Shown here piece after piece: positions 8,499 to 18,691 of a stretch of 64,000 nt of DNA (the first letter of the stretch is position 1; each line of letters begins with the position of its first letter). Location of the stretch: contig NZ_NIJK01000012.1 in assembly GCF_002836975.1 (NCBI RefSeq), positions 1,131-65,130 on the forward strand, written 5' to 3'. This DNA comes from Shewanella indica (GTDB lineage: Bacteria > Pseudomonadota > Gammaproteobacteria > Enterobacterales > Shewanellaceae). The notes beneath the pieces were generated by a model. The model saw only the letters and a program-made list of their open reading frames with translations, was not told the origin of the DNA and did no database searches. Made by a program: the position numbers and the translations under genes.

Positions 8499-10265
8499 GT
8501 GGCTATTCCAGTACGCGAGTTTGACGCTGTCGTGATTGGTGCCGGTGGTGCCGGCATGCGCGCAGCACTGCAGATTTCTCAAGAGGGCAAGAGCTGTGCG
8601 CTCCTGTCCAAGGTTTTTCCTACACGTTCTCACACGGTTTCGGCCCAGGGCGGGATCACTGTTGCTCTGGGTAATGCCCACGAGGACAACTGGGAACACC
8701 ATATGTACGACACGGTAAAAGGTTCCGACTTTATCGGCGACCAGGATGCCATCGAGTACATGTGTCAGACCGGCCCTGAAGCGGTTATCGAGCTGGAGCA
8801 GATGGGTCTGCCATTCTCCCGCTTTGAAAACGGCACTATTTATCAGCGTCCTTTCGGCGGTCAATCCAAGAATTTCGGTGGTGAGCAGGCGGCCCGTACC
8901 GCGGCTGCGGCTGACCGTACCGGCCACGCGCTGCTACACTGCCTGTATCAGCAGAACGTTAAGAACAAGACTCAGGTATTTTCCGAGTGGTATGCCCTGG
9001 ATCTGGTTAAAAACGAAGACGGTGCCATCGTAGGTTGTACTGCAATCGAAATTGAAACCGGTGAAATCGTTTACTTCAAAGCCAAGGCCACAGTATTGGC
9101 TACCGGCGGTGCCGGTCGTATCTTTGCTTCTACTACCAATGCTCACATCAACACAGGTGATGGTGTTGGTATGGCTGCCCGTGCCGGGGTTCAGCTGCAG
9201 GACATGGAAATGTGGCAGTTCCACCCAACCGGGATTGCCGGTGCCGGTGTTCTGGTGACTGAAGGTTGTCGTGGTGAGGGTGGTTACCTGCTCAATAAAG
9301 ACGGCGAACGCTTCATGGAGCGCTATGCGCCCAACGCCAAAGATCTGGCTTCACGCGACGTGGTTGCCCGTTCCATGATGACAGAGATTCGTGAAGGCCG
9401 CGGTTGTGAAGGTCCTATGGGCCCACACCTGAAGCTGAAGCTGGACCATCTGGGCAAAGAAACCCTGGAAGCGCGTCTACCTGGTGTATGTGAACTATCT
9501 CGTACCTTTGCTCACATAGATCCCGCCGATGGCCCAATTCCGGTTATCCCAACTTGTCACTATATGATGGGTGGTTTGCCAACCAAGGTATCCGGTCAGG
9601 TGATCCATAAGAACGCCGATGGTACTGAAGAAGATATCAAGGGTCTGTTCGCCGTGGGCGAAATTGCTTGTGTATCGGTTCACGGTGCTAACCGTCTGGG
9701 TGGTAACTCACTACTCGACTTGGTAGTGTTCGGTCGTGCAGCCGGTCAACATCTGGGTAAAGCGCTGGATGAAACCGCAGATCCCAAAGCTGCGACTGAA
9801 GCCGACATTCAGAAGTCTCTTGAGCGTCTGAATCGTTGGGAAAGCAATAAAGACGGTGAAGATCCAGCGGTTATCCGTAAAGATCTGCAGATGTGCATGC
9901 AACTGAACTTTTCGGTATTCCGTAGCGGTGATGCCATGGCCGAAGGCCTGAAAGAACTGCAGAAAATTCGTGAGCGTCTGGCCAATGCCAAGCTATCTGA
10001 CAACTCCAGAGAGTTCAACACTCAGCGTATCGAGTGTTTGGAACTGGATAACCTGATGGCAACAGCTATCGCATCTGCTTACGCAGCCAACTTCCGTACC
10101 GAGAGCCGTGGTGCTCACAGCCGTGAAGACTTCCCTGAGCGTGATGATGCCAACTGGCTGTGTCACAGCCTGTTTGACCCAGTCAACGAAACCATGTCCA
10201 CCCGTGAAGTGAACATGGCGCCCAAGACACGTGAAGCCTTCCCGCCGAAGAAGCGTACCTACTAA
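8499..10265 (+). CDS. sdhA: Succinate dehydrogenase flavoprotein subunit
   Basis: Oxidises succinate to fumarate with covalently bound FAD. The 588-residue protein shows the N-terminal dinucleotide fold [11 protein letters not shown], the flavinylation His in [11 protein letters not shown], the active-site segments HPTG and [11 protein letters not shown], and the dicarboxylate-binding Arg region near [11 protein letters not shown]. The start is GTG at 8499, with no gap after sdhD. It has no Tat or Sec signal and acts on the cytoplasmic face, which separates it from the periplasmic flavocytochrome fumarate reductase of Shewanella. Confidence 0.97.
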   Translation: MAIPVREFDAVVIGAGGAGMRAALQISQEGKSCALLSKVFPTRSHTVSAQGGITVALGNAHEDNWEHHMYDTVKGSDFIGDQDAIEYMCQTGPEAVIELEQMGLPFSRFENGTIYQRPFGGQSKNFGGEQAARTAAAADRTGHALLHCLYQQNVKNKTQVFSEWYALDLVKNEDGAIVGCTAIEIETGEIVYFKAKATVLATGGAGRIFASTTNAHINTGDGVGMAARAGVQLQDMEMWQFHPTGIAGAGVLVTEGCRGEGGYLLNKDGERFMERYAPNAKDLASRDVVARSMMTEIREGRGCEGPMGPHLKLKLDHLGKETLEARLPGVCELSRTFAHIDPADGPIPVIPTCHYMMGGLPTKVSGQVIHKNADGTEEDIKGLFAVGEIACVSVHGANRLGGNSLLDLVVFGRAAGQHLGKALDETADPKAATEADIQKSLERLNRWESNKDGEDPAVIRKDLQMCMQLNFSVFRSGDAMAEGLKELQKIRERLANAKLSDNSREFNTQRIECLELDNLMATAIASAYAANFRTESRGAHSREDFPERDDANWLCHSLFDPVNETMSTREVNMAPKTREAFPPKKRTY

Positions 10266-10277
10266 GGAGTTGCGAAG

Positions 10278-10985
10278 ATGAAATTGGATATTGCAGTTTA
10301 TCGCTACAATCCTGATGTAGACACTAAACCCTACATGCAGGATTACAGCCTGGAAGTGGCCGAAGGCACCGATATGATGGTATTGGATGCCCTGCTCAAG
10401 CTTAAAGAGCAGGACCCAAGCCTGTCTTTCCGTCGCTCTTGTCGCGAAGGGGTTTGTGGTTCCGACGGCATGAATATGAACGGTAAAAACGGTCTGGCCT
10501 GTATCACGCCTGTATCTGCATTCAAGGGCAAGAAGATTGAAATCCGTCCTCTGCCCGGTATGCCTGTGGTGCGTGATTTGGTGGTTGACCTGAGTCAGTT
10601 TTACAAGCAATACGAGAAGATCAAGCCGTACCTCATCAATGATGAGAAGAAGCCGGCCCGTGAACATCTGCAGTCACCGGAGGAGCGTGCTCACCTGGAT
10701 GGTCTGTATGAATGTATCATGTGTGCTTGTTGTTCTACGGCTTGCCCGTCATTCTGGTGGAACCCGGATAAGTTTGTTGGCCCCAGTGGTCTGCTGCATG
10801 CCTATCGTTTCTTGATAGACAGCCGTGATACTGCGACCGAGGAGCGTCTGAGCGAGCTGGATGATGCATACAGCGTCTTCCGTTGCCACGGCATTATGAA
10901 CTGTGTGGATGTTTGTCCGAAAGGCTTGAACCCAACCAAGGCCATCGGACACATCAAGTCCATGTTGCTGAAGCGGGCTGTATAA
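10278..10985 (+). CDS. sdhB: Succinate dehydrogenase iron-sulfur subunit
   Basis: Passes electrons from FAD to quinone through three Fe-S clusters. The 235-residue protein has the [2Fe-2S] ligands in SCREGVCGSDGMN plus a later Cys. The [4Fe-4S] and [3Fe-4S] ligands are in CIMCACCSTACPSFWW and CHGIMNCVDVCPKGLNP. A ribosome site (AAGGAG) precedes the ATG, 12 nt after sdhA. A hairpin lies in the gap before sucA. Confidence 0.97.
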   Translation: MKLDIAVYRYNPDVDTKPYMQDYSLEVAEGTDMMVLDALLKLKEQDPSLSFRRSCREGVCGSDGMNMNGKNGLACITPVSAFKGKKIEIRPLPGMPVVRDLVVDLSQFYKQYEKIKPYLINDEKKPAREHLQSPEERAHLDGLYECIMCACCSTACPSFWWNPDKFVGPSGLLHAYRFLIDSRDTATEERLSELDDAYSVFRCHGIMNCVDVCPKGLNPTKAIGHIKSMLLKRAV

Positions 10986-11031
10986 ATGCAAGACGACGAG
11001 CTTAATCCAATAATTACATAGGCTCGTGGGG

Positions 11032-11065
11032 AGTCACTTTCTCTGGGCAGAAAGTGGCTCTTTTG
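11032..11065 (+). terminator. Hairpin with U-rich tail between sdhB and sucA
   Basis: An 11-bp stem with one G-U pair (AGTCACTTTCT and AGAAAGTGGCT around a 6-nt loop) is followed by CTTTTGTGTG. It could terminate part of sdh transcription or act as an RNA-processing boundary. Two more small hairpins, ACATCCGGATGT (11092-11103) and CCCTGCC/GGCAGGG (11121-11136), follow in the 194-nt gap. A weak U tract means read-through into sucABCD is likely. Confidence 0.5.
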
Positions 11066-11179
11066 TGTGTAAAGGACTACAAAAGGCCGTAACATCCGGA
11101 TGTCCCAGGGGCGGCTGAGACCCTGCCAAGGCAGGGAAAATATGGCTAAGCACGTGTATCAAGTTTGAAAGGATAAGAA

Positions 11180-14002
11180 ATGCACCAAGGCAGCATGAAA
11201 GCCTGGCTCGAATCATCTCACTTGAGTGGGGCGAACTCGACCTACGTTGAAGAGATGTATGAAGCCTACCAAGAAGACCCCACCTCGGTATCTGACGACT
11301 GGCGTGCGGTGTTTGAGCAACTCCCTCCCGTGAACGGTGCCTCTGCTGATGTACCCGAAGCTTCTCACTCCAAGATCCGTGACTATTTTCGCTCCCTCGC
11401 ACAGGAAGGCCGCAGTAAAGGTACCAGCCGCGTGTCCGATCCTGATGTCGATGCCAAGCAGGTAAAAGTTCTGCAATTGATCAATGCCTACCGTTTCCGT
11501 GGTCACCAGAGTGCCAATCTGGACCCGTTGGAACTGTGGAAGCGCGACACAGTTGCCGAATTGGATCCGGCGTTCCACGGCTTGACCAGTGAGGACATGG
11601 AGCGGGAATTCAACACAGGTTCTTTTGCTTATGGCGGTGACACCCTGAAATTGGGTGAGCTGGTGAAGGCGCTCAAGGCGACCTATTGCGGCTCTATCGG
11701 CGCCGAATATATGCATATCACCGACACCGAAGAGAAACGTTGGATCCAGCAACGTCTCGAACCTTCACTGGGTAAGGGCAGCTATGATAAGGCAGTCAAG
11801 ACCCGGATCCTTGAAGGATTGAACGCCGCCGAAGGCATGGAAAAGTATTTGGGTGCCAAGTTCCCCGGCGCCAAGCGCTTCTCCCTCGAAGGGGGTGATG
11901 CACTGGTGCCTATGATGCGCGAAATTATCTATCGTGCCGGTGAAGCGGGTACCAAAGAGATAGTCGTGGGCATGGCTCACCGAGGCCGTCTTAACGTTTT
12001 GGTTAACATTCTGGGCAAGCGTCCTGCCGAACTCTTCGATGAGTTTGCCGGCAAGCATCATGAGACGCTGGGTTCAGGGGACGTTAAGTACCATCAGGGC
12101 TTCTCTTCCGATTTTGAAACACCAGGTGGCAATGTTCACCTGGCATTGGCATTTAACCCCTCACATCTGGAAATCGTTAACCCGGTCGTGATGGGCTCGG
12201 TGCGCGCCAGACTGGATCGCCGCGGCAGTGAAGATGGCTTGCAGGTAATGCCAATTACCATTCATGGTGACTCGGCCATTGCCGGACAGGGTATTGTGCA
12301 AGAGACATTTAACATGTCTCAGACCCGCGGCTTTAAAGTCGGCGGCTCTATCCGCATCGTGGTCAACAACCAGGTGGGATTTACCACCTCCAACCACCAG
12401 GATGTGCGTTCTACCGAATACTGTACCGATATCGCCAAAATGGTGCAGGCGCCAATTTTTCATGTTAATGCCGACGATCCTGAGGCCGTAGCTTTTGTCT
12501 CTCAGTTGGCCGTGGATTACCGCAACACCTTTAAGCGTGATGTGGTTATCGAATTGGTATGTTATCGCCGTCACGGCCACAACGAGGCCGATGAGCCCAG
12601 TGCGACTCAGCCACTGATGTACGCCAAGATCAAGAAGCACCCAACGCCACGTAAGATCTACGCCGACAAGCTGATTGCCGAGAACAGCATTGCGGCCGAC
12701 GATGTTACCGCCATGATCAATAACTATCGTGATGCCCTGGATCAAGGGGATTGTGTGGTCAAAGAGTGGCGTCCAATGACGCTGCACACTGTGGACTGGA
12801 CTCCTTATTTGAACCGCGAATGGGATGAGTCGTTTGAATCCGGTATGACGCTGGAGCGTCTGCAGAATCTGGCCGACAAGATAAGCTATGTACCTGAGAG
12901 TCATAAGCTGCACTCACGGGTTGCCAAGATATACAACGACCGCGTCGCCATGGCCAAAGGCGAGAAGCTGATGGACTGGGGCTTTGCCGAGACGCTGGCC
13001 TATGCCAGCCTCCTCGAGGACAAGCAAAGAGTCAGGATCACCGGGCAGGACTCGGGTCGTGGCACCTTCTTCCATCGCCACGCCGTGCTGCACAACCAGA
13101 ACGATGGCACGACGTACCTGCCGCTGCGCCATGTGGCGAAAGAGCAGGGCCCTATCGACATCACCGACTCAGTGTTGTCTGAAGCCTCAGTGCTGGCGTT
13201 CGAGTACGGTTATGCCACAGCTGAGCCGGGTGGCCTGACTATCTGGGAAGCCCAATTCGGTGACTTTGCCAACTGTGCCCAGGTGGTTATTGACCAGTTC
13301 CTGTCATCCGGTGAGCAGAAGTGGGGCCGTCTGTGCGGTTTGACTATGTTGCTGCCACACGGTTATGAAGGTCAGGGGCCTGAGCACTCAAGTGCTCGTC
13401 TGGAGCGTTTCTTGCAACTGTGCGCCAACCACAATATGCAGGTTTGTGTGCCTTCGACTCCGGCTCAGGTCTACCACATGCTGCGTCGTCAGGTGGTGCG
13501 TCCAATGCGTCGTCCGCTGGTGGTAATGTCTCCCAAGTCGCTGCTGCGTCATCCGCTGGCAGTGTCTTCCATGGATGAGCTGGCCAATGGTCAATTCCAG
13601 AACGTTATCGGTGAAATCGATACATTGGATGCCGCCAAGGTCGATCGCGTGGTGTTCTGTAGCGGTAAGGTTTACTACGAGCTGCTGGAACGTCGCCGCA
13701 AAGAGAATATCGATAACGTCGCTTTGGTGCGGGTCGAGCAGTTGTATCCCTTCCCACACGAAGAGATGGCAACAGCACTGAAAGACTATCAGCATGTGAC
13801 CGACTTTGTTTGGTGTCAGGAAGAGCCTCAGAACCAAGGTGCCTGGTATTGCAGCCAGCATCATTTCTGGGCAGCCATTCCAAAAGGTGCCCAGCTCAGC
13901 TACGCTGGCCGTGACGCCTCTGCAGCGCCGGCTTGTGGCTATCCTGAGTTGCATACGCATCAGCAGGAATCACTGATCACTAGCGCATTAAAACTGAAGT
14001 AA
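11180..14002 (+). CDS. sucA: 2-oxoglutarate dehydrogenase E1 component
   Basis: Thiamin-diphosphate enzyme that decarboxylates 2-oxoglutarate and passes the succinyl group to SucB lipoate. The 940-residue length and N-terminus (WLESSHLSGANSTYVEEMYEAY) fit the family. Motifs include GMAHRGRLNVL, the substrate-binding HGDSAIAGQG, ThDP-binding VNNQVGFTTSN, and GHNEADEPS. A ribosome site (AGGA) precedes the ATG. It follows sdhB by 194 nt that contain hairpins, suggesting differential expression of the sdh and suc parts. Confidence 0.97.
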   Translation: MHQGSMKAWLESSHLSGANSTYVEEMYEAYQEDPTSVSDDWRAVFEQLPPVNGASADVPEASHSKIRDYFRSLAQEGRSKGTSRVSDPDVDAKQVKVLQLINAYRFRGHQSANLDPLELWKRDTVAELDPAFHGLTSEDMEREFNTGSFAYGGDTLKLGELVKALKATYCGSIGAEYMHITDTEEKRWIQQRLEPSLGKGSYDKAVKTRILEGLNAAEGMEKYLGAKFPGAKRFSLEGGDALVPMMREIIYRAGEAGTKEIVVGMAHRGRLNVLVNILGKRPAELFDEFAGKHHETLGSGDVKYHQGFSSDFETPGGNVHLALAFNPSHLEIVNPVVMGSVRARLDRRGSEDGLQVMPITIHGDSAIAGQGIVQETFNMSQTRGFKVGGSIRIVVNNQVGFTTSNHQDVRSTEYCTDIAKMVQAPIFHVNADDPEAVAFVSQLAVDYRNTFKRDVVIELVCYRRHGHNEADEPSATQPLMYAKIKKHPTPRKIYADKLIAENSIAADDVTAMINNYRDALDQGDCVVKEWRPMTLHTVDWTPYLNREWDESFESGMTLERLQNLADKISYVPESHKLHSRVAKIYNDRVAMAKGEKLMDWGFAETLAYASLLEDKQRVRITGQDSGRGTFFHRHAVLHNQNDGTTYLPLRHVAKEQGPIDITDSVLSEASVLAFEYGYATAEPGGLTIWEAQFGDFANCAQVVIDQFLSSGEQKWGRLCGLTMLLPHGYEGQGPEHSSARLERFLQLCANHNMQVCVPSTPAQVYHMLRRQVVRPMRRPLVVMSPKSLLRHPLAVSSMDELANGQFQNVIGEIDTLDAAKVDRVVFCSGKVYYELLERRRKENIDNVALVRVEQLYPFPHEEMATALKDYQHVTDFVWCQEEPQNQGAWYCSQHHFWAAIPKGAQLSYAGRDASAAPACGYPELHTHQQESLITSALKLK

Positions 14003-14032
14003 TAGAAATTTATACAAAAAGGAAAGCTTTCC

Positions 14033-15229
14033 ATGAGTATCGAAATCAAGGTACCTGTACTGCCCGAATCTGTTGCCGACGCGACTATCGCCACTTGGCA
14101 CGTTAAGCCTGGTGAGCCGGTTTCCCGTGATCAGAACCTGGTTGATATTGAAACAGATAAAGTGGTGTTGGAAGTTGTAGCACCCGAAGATGGTCAGATC
14201 AGCGAACTGCTGTTCCAGGAAGGGGATACCGTCCTGGCCGAACAGGTTATCGCCAACTTCGTCGCCGGCGCTGTTGCCGGTCAGGAAGTGAGCAAAGAAC
14301 AAGCCGAAGCCGCAGCCCCTAAGGCTGAAGAAGCCGCGGCAGAAAACAACGATGCCCTGAGCCCATCAGTACGTCGCCTGATAGCCGAACACAACCTGGA
14401 TGCCGCTAAAATCAAGGGCACAGGTGTGGGTGGCCGTATCACCAAAGAAGACGTGGAAGCCTTTGTTAAGTCAGGCTCTGCCAAGCCGGCTGCAGCTGCT
14501 GCCACAGCACCTGTGACCCTGGCGGGCGATCGCAGCGAGAAACGCGTACCTATGACGCGTCTGCGCAAGACTATCGCCACTCGTCTGCTGGAAGCCAAGA
14601 ACTCCACCGCCATGCTGACCACCTTCAACGAGGTCAACATGAAGCCTATCATGGACATCCGTAAGAAGTATCAGGAAGTCTTTGAGAAGAAGCACGGCAT
14701 CCGTCTTGGCTTTATGTCTTTCTACGTGAAAGCAGTAACCGAAGCGCTGAAGCGTTATCCAGAAGTCAACGCTTCTATCGATGGCAGCGACATCCTTTAC
14801 CACAACTACTTCGATGTCAGCATCGCCGTTTCCACGCCTCGTGGCCTGGTAACGCCTGTGCTGCGCGACACAGATACCATGAGCCTGGCCGATATCGAGA
14901 AAGCGGTTCGCGAACTGGCTATTAAAGGTCGTGACGGCAAGCTGACAGTGGAAGATATGACAGGTGGTAACTTCACTGTGACCAACGGCGGTGTGTTTGG
15001 CTCTTTGATGTCGACGCCTATTCTGAACCTGCCACAGAGCGCAATCCTCGGCATGCATGCCATCAAGGACCGCCCAATGGCAGTCAATGGTCAGGTGGAA
15101 ATCCTGCCCATGATGTACCTTGCTCTCTCATATGACCATCGCATCATTGATGGTCGTGAGTCAGTTGGCTTCCTGGTGACTATTAAGGATCTGCTGGAAG
15201 ACCCAACTCGTCTGCTGCTGGACTTGTAA
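14033..15229 (+). CDS. sucB: 2-oxoglutarate dehydrogenase E2 component (dihydrolipoyl succinyltransferase)
   Basis: Transfers succinyl from lipoate to CoA and forms the core of the complex. The 398-residue protein has one N-terminal lipoyl domain with the modified Lys in [10 protein letters not shown]. An Ala/Glu-rich linker follows, then an E3/E1-binding domain ([15 protein letters not shown], about residues 105-140) and the catalytic domain with the acetyltransferase motif [11 protein letters not shown] near the end. It sits 30 nt after sucA. No E3 gene (lpd) is in the window. Confidence 0.97.
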   Translation: MSIEIKVPVLPESVADATIATWHVKPGEPVSRDQNLVDIETDKVVLEVVAPEDGQISELLFQEGDTVLAEQVIANFVAGAVAGQEVSKEQAEAAAPKAEEAAAENNDALSPSVRRLIAEHNLDAAKIKGTGVGGRITKEDVEAFVKSGSAKPAAAAATAPVTLAGDRSEKRVPMTRLRKTIATRLLEAKNSTAMLTTFNEVNMKPIMDIRKKYQEVFEKKHGIRLGFMSFYVKAVTEALKRYPEVNASIDGSDILYHNYFDVSIAVSTPRGLVTPVLRDTDTMSLADIEKAVRELAIKGRDGKLTVEDMTGGNFTVTNGGVFGSLMSTPILNLPQSAILGMHAIKDRPMAVNGQVEILPMMYLALSYDHRIIDGRESVGFLVTIKDLLEDPTRLLLDL

Positions 15230-15253
15230 GCGCCGCCAGACAATAACCTCGTG

Positions 15254-15273
15254 ACTGGCCCCTCGGGGCCGGT
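15254..15273 (+). other. GC-rich hairpin between sucB and sucC
   Basis: ACTGGCCCC and GGGGCCGGT can pair (one G-U) around a tiny loop in the 77-nt sucB-sucC gap. No T run follows, so it is more likely an mRNA stability or processing element than a terminator. Confidence 0.45.
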
Positions 15274-15306
15274 TGGATTTAAAACGTAGTATACGGATAG
15301 ATCATC

Positions 15307-16473
15307 ATGAATTTGCATGAGTATCAGGCAAAAGCCCTATTTGCCGAATATGGTTTACCAGTGTCAGAAGGCTATGCTTGTGACACAGCTCAGGAAGCTG
15401 TTGAAGCAGCCGGTCGCATTGGCGGAAACATGTGGGTAGTCAAGTGCCAGGTGCACGCTGGTGGCCGCGGTAAGGCAGGTGGCGTTAAAGTCACTGGCGA
15501 CAAAGAAGAGATCAGAGCCTTTGCCGAACATTGGCTGGGCAAGAATCTGGTCACTTATCAGACTGATGAAAAAGGTCAGCCGGTTGCCAAGATCCTGGTT
15601 GAAAGCTGCACTGATATCGCCAACGAACTCTATCTGGGTGCCGTTGTCGACCGTGGCACTCGCCGCGTCGTGTTTATGGCTTCTACCGAAGGTGGTGTGG
15701 AAATCGAAAAGGTGGCCGAAGAGACCCCTGAGCTGATCCACAAAGCCATTATCGACCCTATCACAGGTCCTCAGCCTTTCCAGGCGCGTGACCTTGGCTT
15801 TAAGCTGGGTCTGAACCCAACTCAAATCAAGCAGTTCACCAAGATCTTCATGGGTCTGGCGACCATGTTCCTGGAGCATGACTTTGCCCTGCTGGAGATC
15901 AACCCTCTGGTGATCACCACAGAAGGCAACCTGCACTGCCTGGACGGCAAGATTGGCGTAGATGGTAACGCTCTGTTCCGTCAGCCAAAGATCAAAGATA
16001 TGCATGATCCTTCACAAGACGACCCTCGTGAAGCCCATGCCGCCAAGTTTGAACTGAACTATGTGGCTCTGGACGGTAACGTAGGTTGCATGGTCAACGG
16101 TGCCGGCCTGGCCATGGGTACCATGGATATCGTGAACCTGCACGGCGGCAAGCCAGCCAACTTCCTCGACGTAGGTGGCGGTGCGACCAAAGAACGTGTT
16201 GCCGAAGCCTTCAAGATCATTCTGTCTGACAGCAATGTGAAGGCGGTTCTGGTGAACATTTTCGGTGGTATCGTGCGTTGTGACATGATCGCTGAAGGTA
16301 TTATCGGTGCAGTGAAAGAAGTCGGTGTGAAAGTGCCTGTTGTTGTGCGTCTGGAAGGTACCAACGCCGAGCTGGGCTCTAAAGTACTGGCCGAATCAGG
16401 TTTGGATATCATTGCTGCGACAAGTCTGACCGACGCTGCTCAGCAAGTAGTTAAAGCTGCGGAGGGCAAATAA
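15307..16473 (+). CDS. sucC: Succinyl-CoA synthetase beta subunit (ADP-forming)
   Basis: With SucD it converts succinyl-CoA to succinate with substrate-level phosphorylation. The 388-residue protein begins [18 protein letters not shown] and has the ATP-grasp fold ([24 protein letters not shown]) and the C-terminal ligase domain with [10 protein letters not shown]. Its stop codon overlaps the sucD start by one base, which keeps the two subunits stoichiometric. Confidence 0.97.
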   Translation: MNLHEYQAKALFAEYGLPVSEGYACDTAQEAVEAAGRIGGNMWVVKCQVHAGGRGKAGGVKVTGDKEEIRAFAEHWLGKNLVTYQTDEKGQPVAKILVESCTDIANELYLGAVVDRGTRRVVFMASTEGGVEIEKVAEETPELIHKAIIDPITGPQPFQARDLGFKLGLNPTQIKQFTKIFMGLATMFLEHDFALLEINPLVITTEGNLHCLDGKIGVDGNALFRQPKIKDMHDPSQDDPREAHAAKFELNYVALDGNVGCMVNGAGLAMGTMDIVNLHGGKPANFLDVGGGATKERVAEAFKIILSDSNVKAVLVNIFGGIVRCDMIAEGIIGAVKEVGVKVPVVVRLEGTNAELGSKVLAESGLDIIAATSLTDAAQQVVKAAEGK

Positions 16474-17345
16474 TGTCTGTTTTAATCAACAAAGATACCA
16501 AGGTTATCTGCCAGGGTTTCACCGGTGGTCAGGGTACTTTCCATTCTGAGCAGGCGATTGCCTACGGTACTCAGATGGTCGGCGGTGTGTCTCCTGGTAA
16601 AGGCGGCACCACTCACTTGGGCTTGCCAGTATTCAACACAGTGAAAGACGCTGTTGCCGCCACCGGCGCCACTGCATCTGTTATCTATGTTCCTGCGCCT
16701 TTCTGTAAAGATGCTATCCTGGAAGCCATAGATGGCGGTATCGAGCTTATCGTTTGTATTACCGAAGGTATTCCGACGCTGGATATGCTGCAGGTAAAAG
16801 TGAAGCTGGAAGAAACCGGCGTGCGCATGATAGGTCCTAACTGCCCAGGTGTTATCACCCCCGGCGAATGTAAAATAGGCATCATGCCAGGTCACATCCA
16901 CAAGCCAGGTAAAGTGGGTATCGTTTCCCGCAGCGGTACTCTGACTTACGAAGCCGTTAAGCAGACTACTGACGAAGGTTTCGGCCAGTCTACCTGTGTG
17001 GGCATTGGTGGTGACCCGATCCCTGGTACCAACTTCATCGACGTACTGGAAATGTTCCAGAACGATCCTCAGACCGAGGCCATAGTGATGATAGGTGAAA
17101 TCGGCGGTACTGCCGAAGAAGAAGCGGCGGCTTACATCAAGGCCAACGTTACCAAGCCAGTGGTCTCTTATATTGCCGGTGTGACTGCGCCAGCAGGTAA
17201 GCGTATGGGCCATGCAGGCGCCATCATTGCCGGTGGTAAGGGTACTGCTGCCGACAAGTTCGCCGCTCTGGAAGCAGCGGGCGTGACTACCGTACGCTCG
17301 CTGGCCGAAATCGGCAGCGCGCTGCGTGAGAAAACCGGCTGGTAA
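16473..17345 (+). CDS. sucD: Succinyl-CoA synthetase alpha subunit
   Basis: Carries the CoA-binding Rossmann domain and the phosphorylated His. The 290-residue protein shows [15 protein letters not shown] near the start, [20 protein letters not shown], and the active-site [14 protein letters not shown] with the phospho-His. It closes the sdhCDAB-sucABCD array and is followed by a strong terminator 20 nt downstream. Confidence 0.97.
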   Translation: MSVLINKDTKVICQGFTGGQGTFHSEQAIAYGTQMVGGVSPGKGGTTHLGLPVFNTVKDAVAATGATASVIYVPAPFCKDAILEAIDGGIELIVCITEGIPTLDMLQVKVKLEETGVRMIGPNCPGVITPGECKIGIMPGHIHKPGKVGIVSRSGTLTYEAVKQTTDEGFGQSTCVGIGGDPIPGTNFIDVLEMFQNDPQTEAIVMIGEIGGTAEEEAAAYIKANVTKPVVSYIAGVTAPAGKRMGHAGAIIAGGKGTAADKFAALEAAGVTTVRSLAEIGSALREKTGW

Positions 17346-17364
17346 GCACAGTCGTTAAGCTCAC

Positions 17365-17392
17365 AAAAGGCGCCGCGAGGCGCCTTTTTTAT
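17365..17392 (+). terminator. Intrinsic terminator of the suc operon
   Basis: A 10-bp perfect stem (AAAAGGCGCC, GCGA loop, GGCGCCTTTT) followed by TTATT lies 20 nt after the sucD stop. Confidence 0.9.
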
Positions 17393-17650
17393 TGGCTGCT
17401 GTGATGAAGCTCTGATGCCTCCGGCTGGATATTTGATTGGGAAAAGGTTAGATTGGGGCTTGGCTATTCCTTCGGGGAGTCTTGGTGCATTAATGTGCTA
17501 AAAATATAAAAAATTCAAATTGTTATTAATCATCTCTCTTGGGGTTGTCGCTTTGTTGTTATCCGGAGCCGAGTCGTGGGTTGCGCCAAGACAGCCACTG
17601 ACGCGGGTATCCGAGTCAACTCAGAGGGTTTGATTTAGTGTTAACACCAT

Positions 17651-17830
17651 TTCAGCGCCGTATTGGTTCGCCCGATGCGGCGCTGAAGTGCAATTCGGGG
17701 GCGAAAGCGTTCGAAGATCAAGCTGAATTTGTCTGAAACGCCTGTCAGGCGATTTTCAGCGATTGGGTATTGGCGTCAACCCTCAATGGGGGAAGGGATG
17801 ACCCGATGTGGGGCCGCTCAGGCGGCTTTT
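17651..17830 (+). ncRNA. Structured RNA candidate upstream of rnk
   Basis: The 505-nt gap between sucD and rnk holds three stem-loops. The first (17651-17687) is a 16-bp stem: ten perfect outer pairs (TTCAGCGCCG/CGGCGCTGAA), then inner pairs with G-U, around TTCGC. A smaller CGCCT/AGGCG hairpin lies near 17740. The third, GCCGC/GCGGC (17813-17826), is followed by TTTT and resembles an intrinsic terminator 20 nt before the rnk start. This could be a leader with attenuation or a separate small RNA. No known RNA family was recognised. Confidence 0.35.
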
Positions 17831-17850
17831 CTGAAAAGTAGAGGATTGCT

Positions 17851-18264
17851 GTGAGTACACAACCTAATATAGTAATTTCTGAAGTGGATATGGATCGCCT
17901 GGAGCGTTTGCTGGAGTCATTGCCGGCGAATGCCTTTCCCGGCCATCAAGCACTCGAGGCTGAACTGGAGCGGGCAGAAATCAGGCCATCCAAGGAGATG
18001 CCGGATAATGTAGTAACCATGAACTCTGAAGTCCGTTTTCGTATGTCTTCCTCAAATGAAGAGTTCACCTTGCGCCTGGTTTATCCAAAAGATGCCGATG
18101 GCAGCGCCGGTAAAATTTCGATTCTGGCACCTGTTGGCGGCGCCTTGTTGGGCTTGGCCCAGGGAGATGAAATCGAATGGCCGGGTCCCGGTGGTGGCAT
18201 GGTGAAAGTGCGGATTGAAGAGATCATCTATCAACCGGAACGTTCTGGTGATTTTCACCGCTAG
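17851..18264 (+). CDS. rnk: Nucleoside diphosphate kinase regulator Rnk
   Basis: A GreA/GreB C-domain-like protein of 137 residues. Family members bind RNA polymerase near the secondary channel and were first described as regulators of nucleoside diphosphate kinase levels. The N-terminal coiled region (DMDRLERLLESLP...LEAELERAEI) is followed by a domain with MNSEVRF and APVGGALLGLAQGDEIEWPGPGG. It starts with GTG after GAGGA. The structured leader just upstream may control it. Confidence 0.9.
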   Translation: MSTQPNIVISEVDMDRLERLLESLPANAFPGHQALEAELERAEIRPSKEMPDNVVTMNSEVRFRMSSSNEEFTLRLVYPKDADGSAGKISILAPVGGALLGLAQGDEIEWPGPGGGMVKVRIEEIIYQPERSGDFHR

Positions 18265-18355
18265 GCACCGGAGCCGGTAAGGCTTTGGATGGATATGAGA
18301 GTGATAGTTCTTCAGGTCACTCGGAATGTACCAACGACAGGGAAAGGAGATAAAG

Positions 18356-18637
18356 ATGAAGCAGTACTTTGTCCACAATGGTTTTTCTGCCGGCAGCGGT
18401 AAATTACCGGCGGATCCACAGTTGATCAGTGAACATGATGCCGACAAGCTGATGCAGTTTGCCGGTCTGGAGCCCAAGCATGTGGGTAATCTGACGCCTC
18501 CGGCGCAGTTCGCCGAAGAGGGAGACTGGTTATTCCGGCTTTTCGCCAATAACCGTTTTCTTTGTTATGCGGACCCGATGCTTTTCAGTCATGCCTGCCC
18601 AAGGAAGAAGGGTGAGCCTTTGGCTTTGAATTGGTAA
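18356..18637 (+). CDS. Small hypothetical protein
   Basis: A 93-residue protein with no recognised domain. A strong ribosome site (AAGGAGA) lies 8 nt before the ATG at 18356, which favours this start over an in-frame ATG ten codons upstream. The sequence has no signal peptide or membrane segment. It contains two short Cys-containing patches (FLCYADP, SHACPRKKGEP) and many Pro and aromatic residues. It follows rnk by 91 nt and ends at a terminator shared with fur. Function unknown. Confidence 0.75.
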   Translation: MKQYFVHNGFSAGSGKLPADPQLISEHDADKLMQFAGLEPKHVGNLTPPAQFAEEGDWLFRLFANNRFLCYADPMLFSHACPRKKGEPLALNW

Positions 18638-18656
18638 TTTCAAGATTACCGACAAT

Positions 18657-18687
18657 AAAAAACCAGCGCTTGGCGCTGGTTTTTTTA
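18657..18687. terminator. Bidirectional terminator between the hypothetical gene and fur
   Basis: A perfect stem AACCAGCGC/GCGCTGGTT with a 3-nt loop is flanked by A and T runs on both sides, suited to ending both converging transcripts. Confidence 0.88.
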
Positions 18688-18691
18688 ATTA

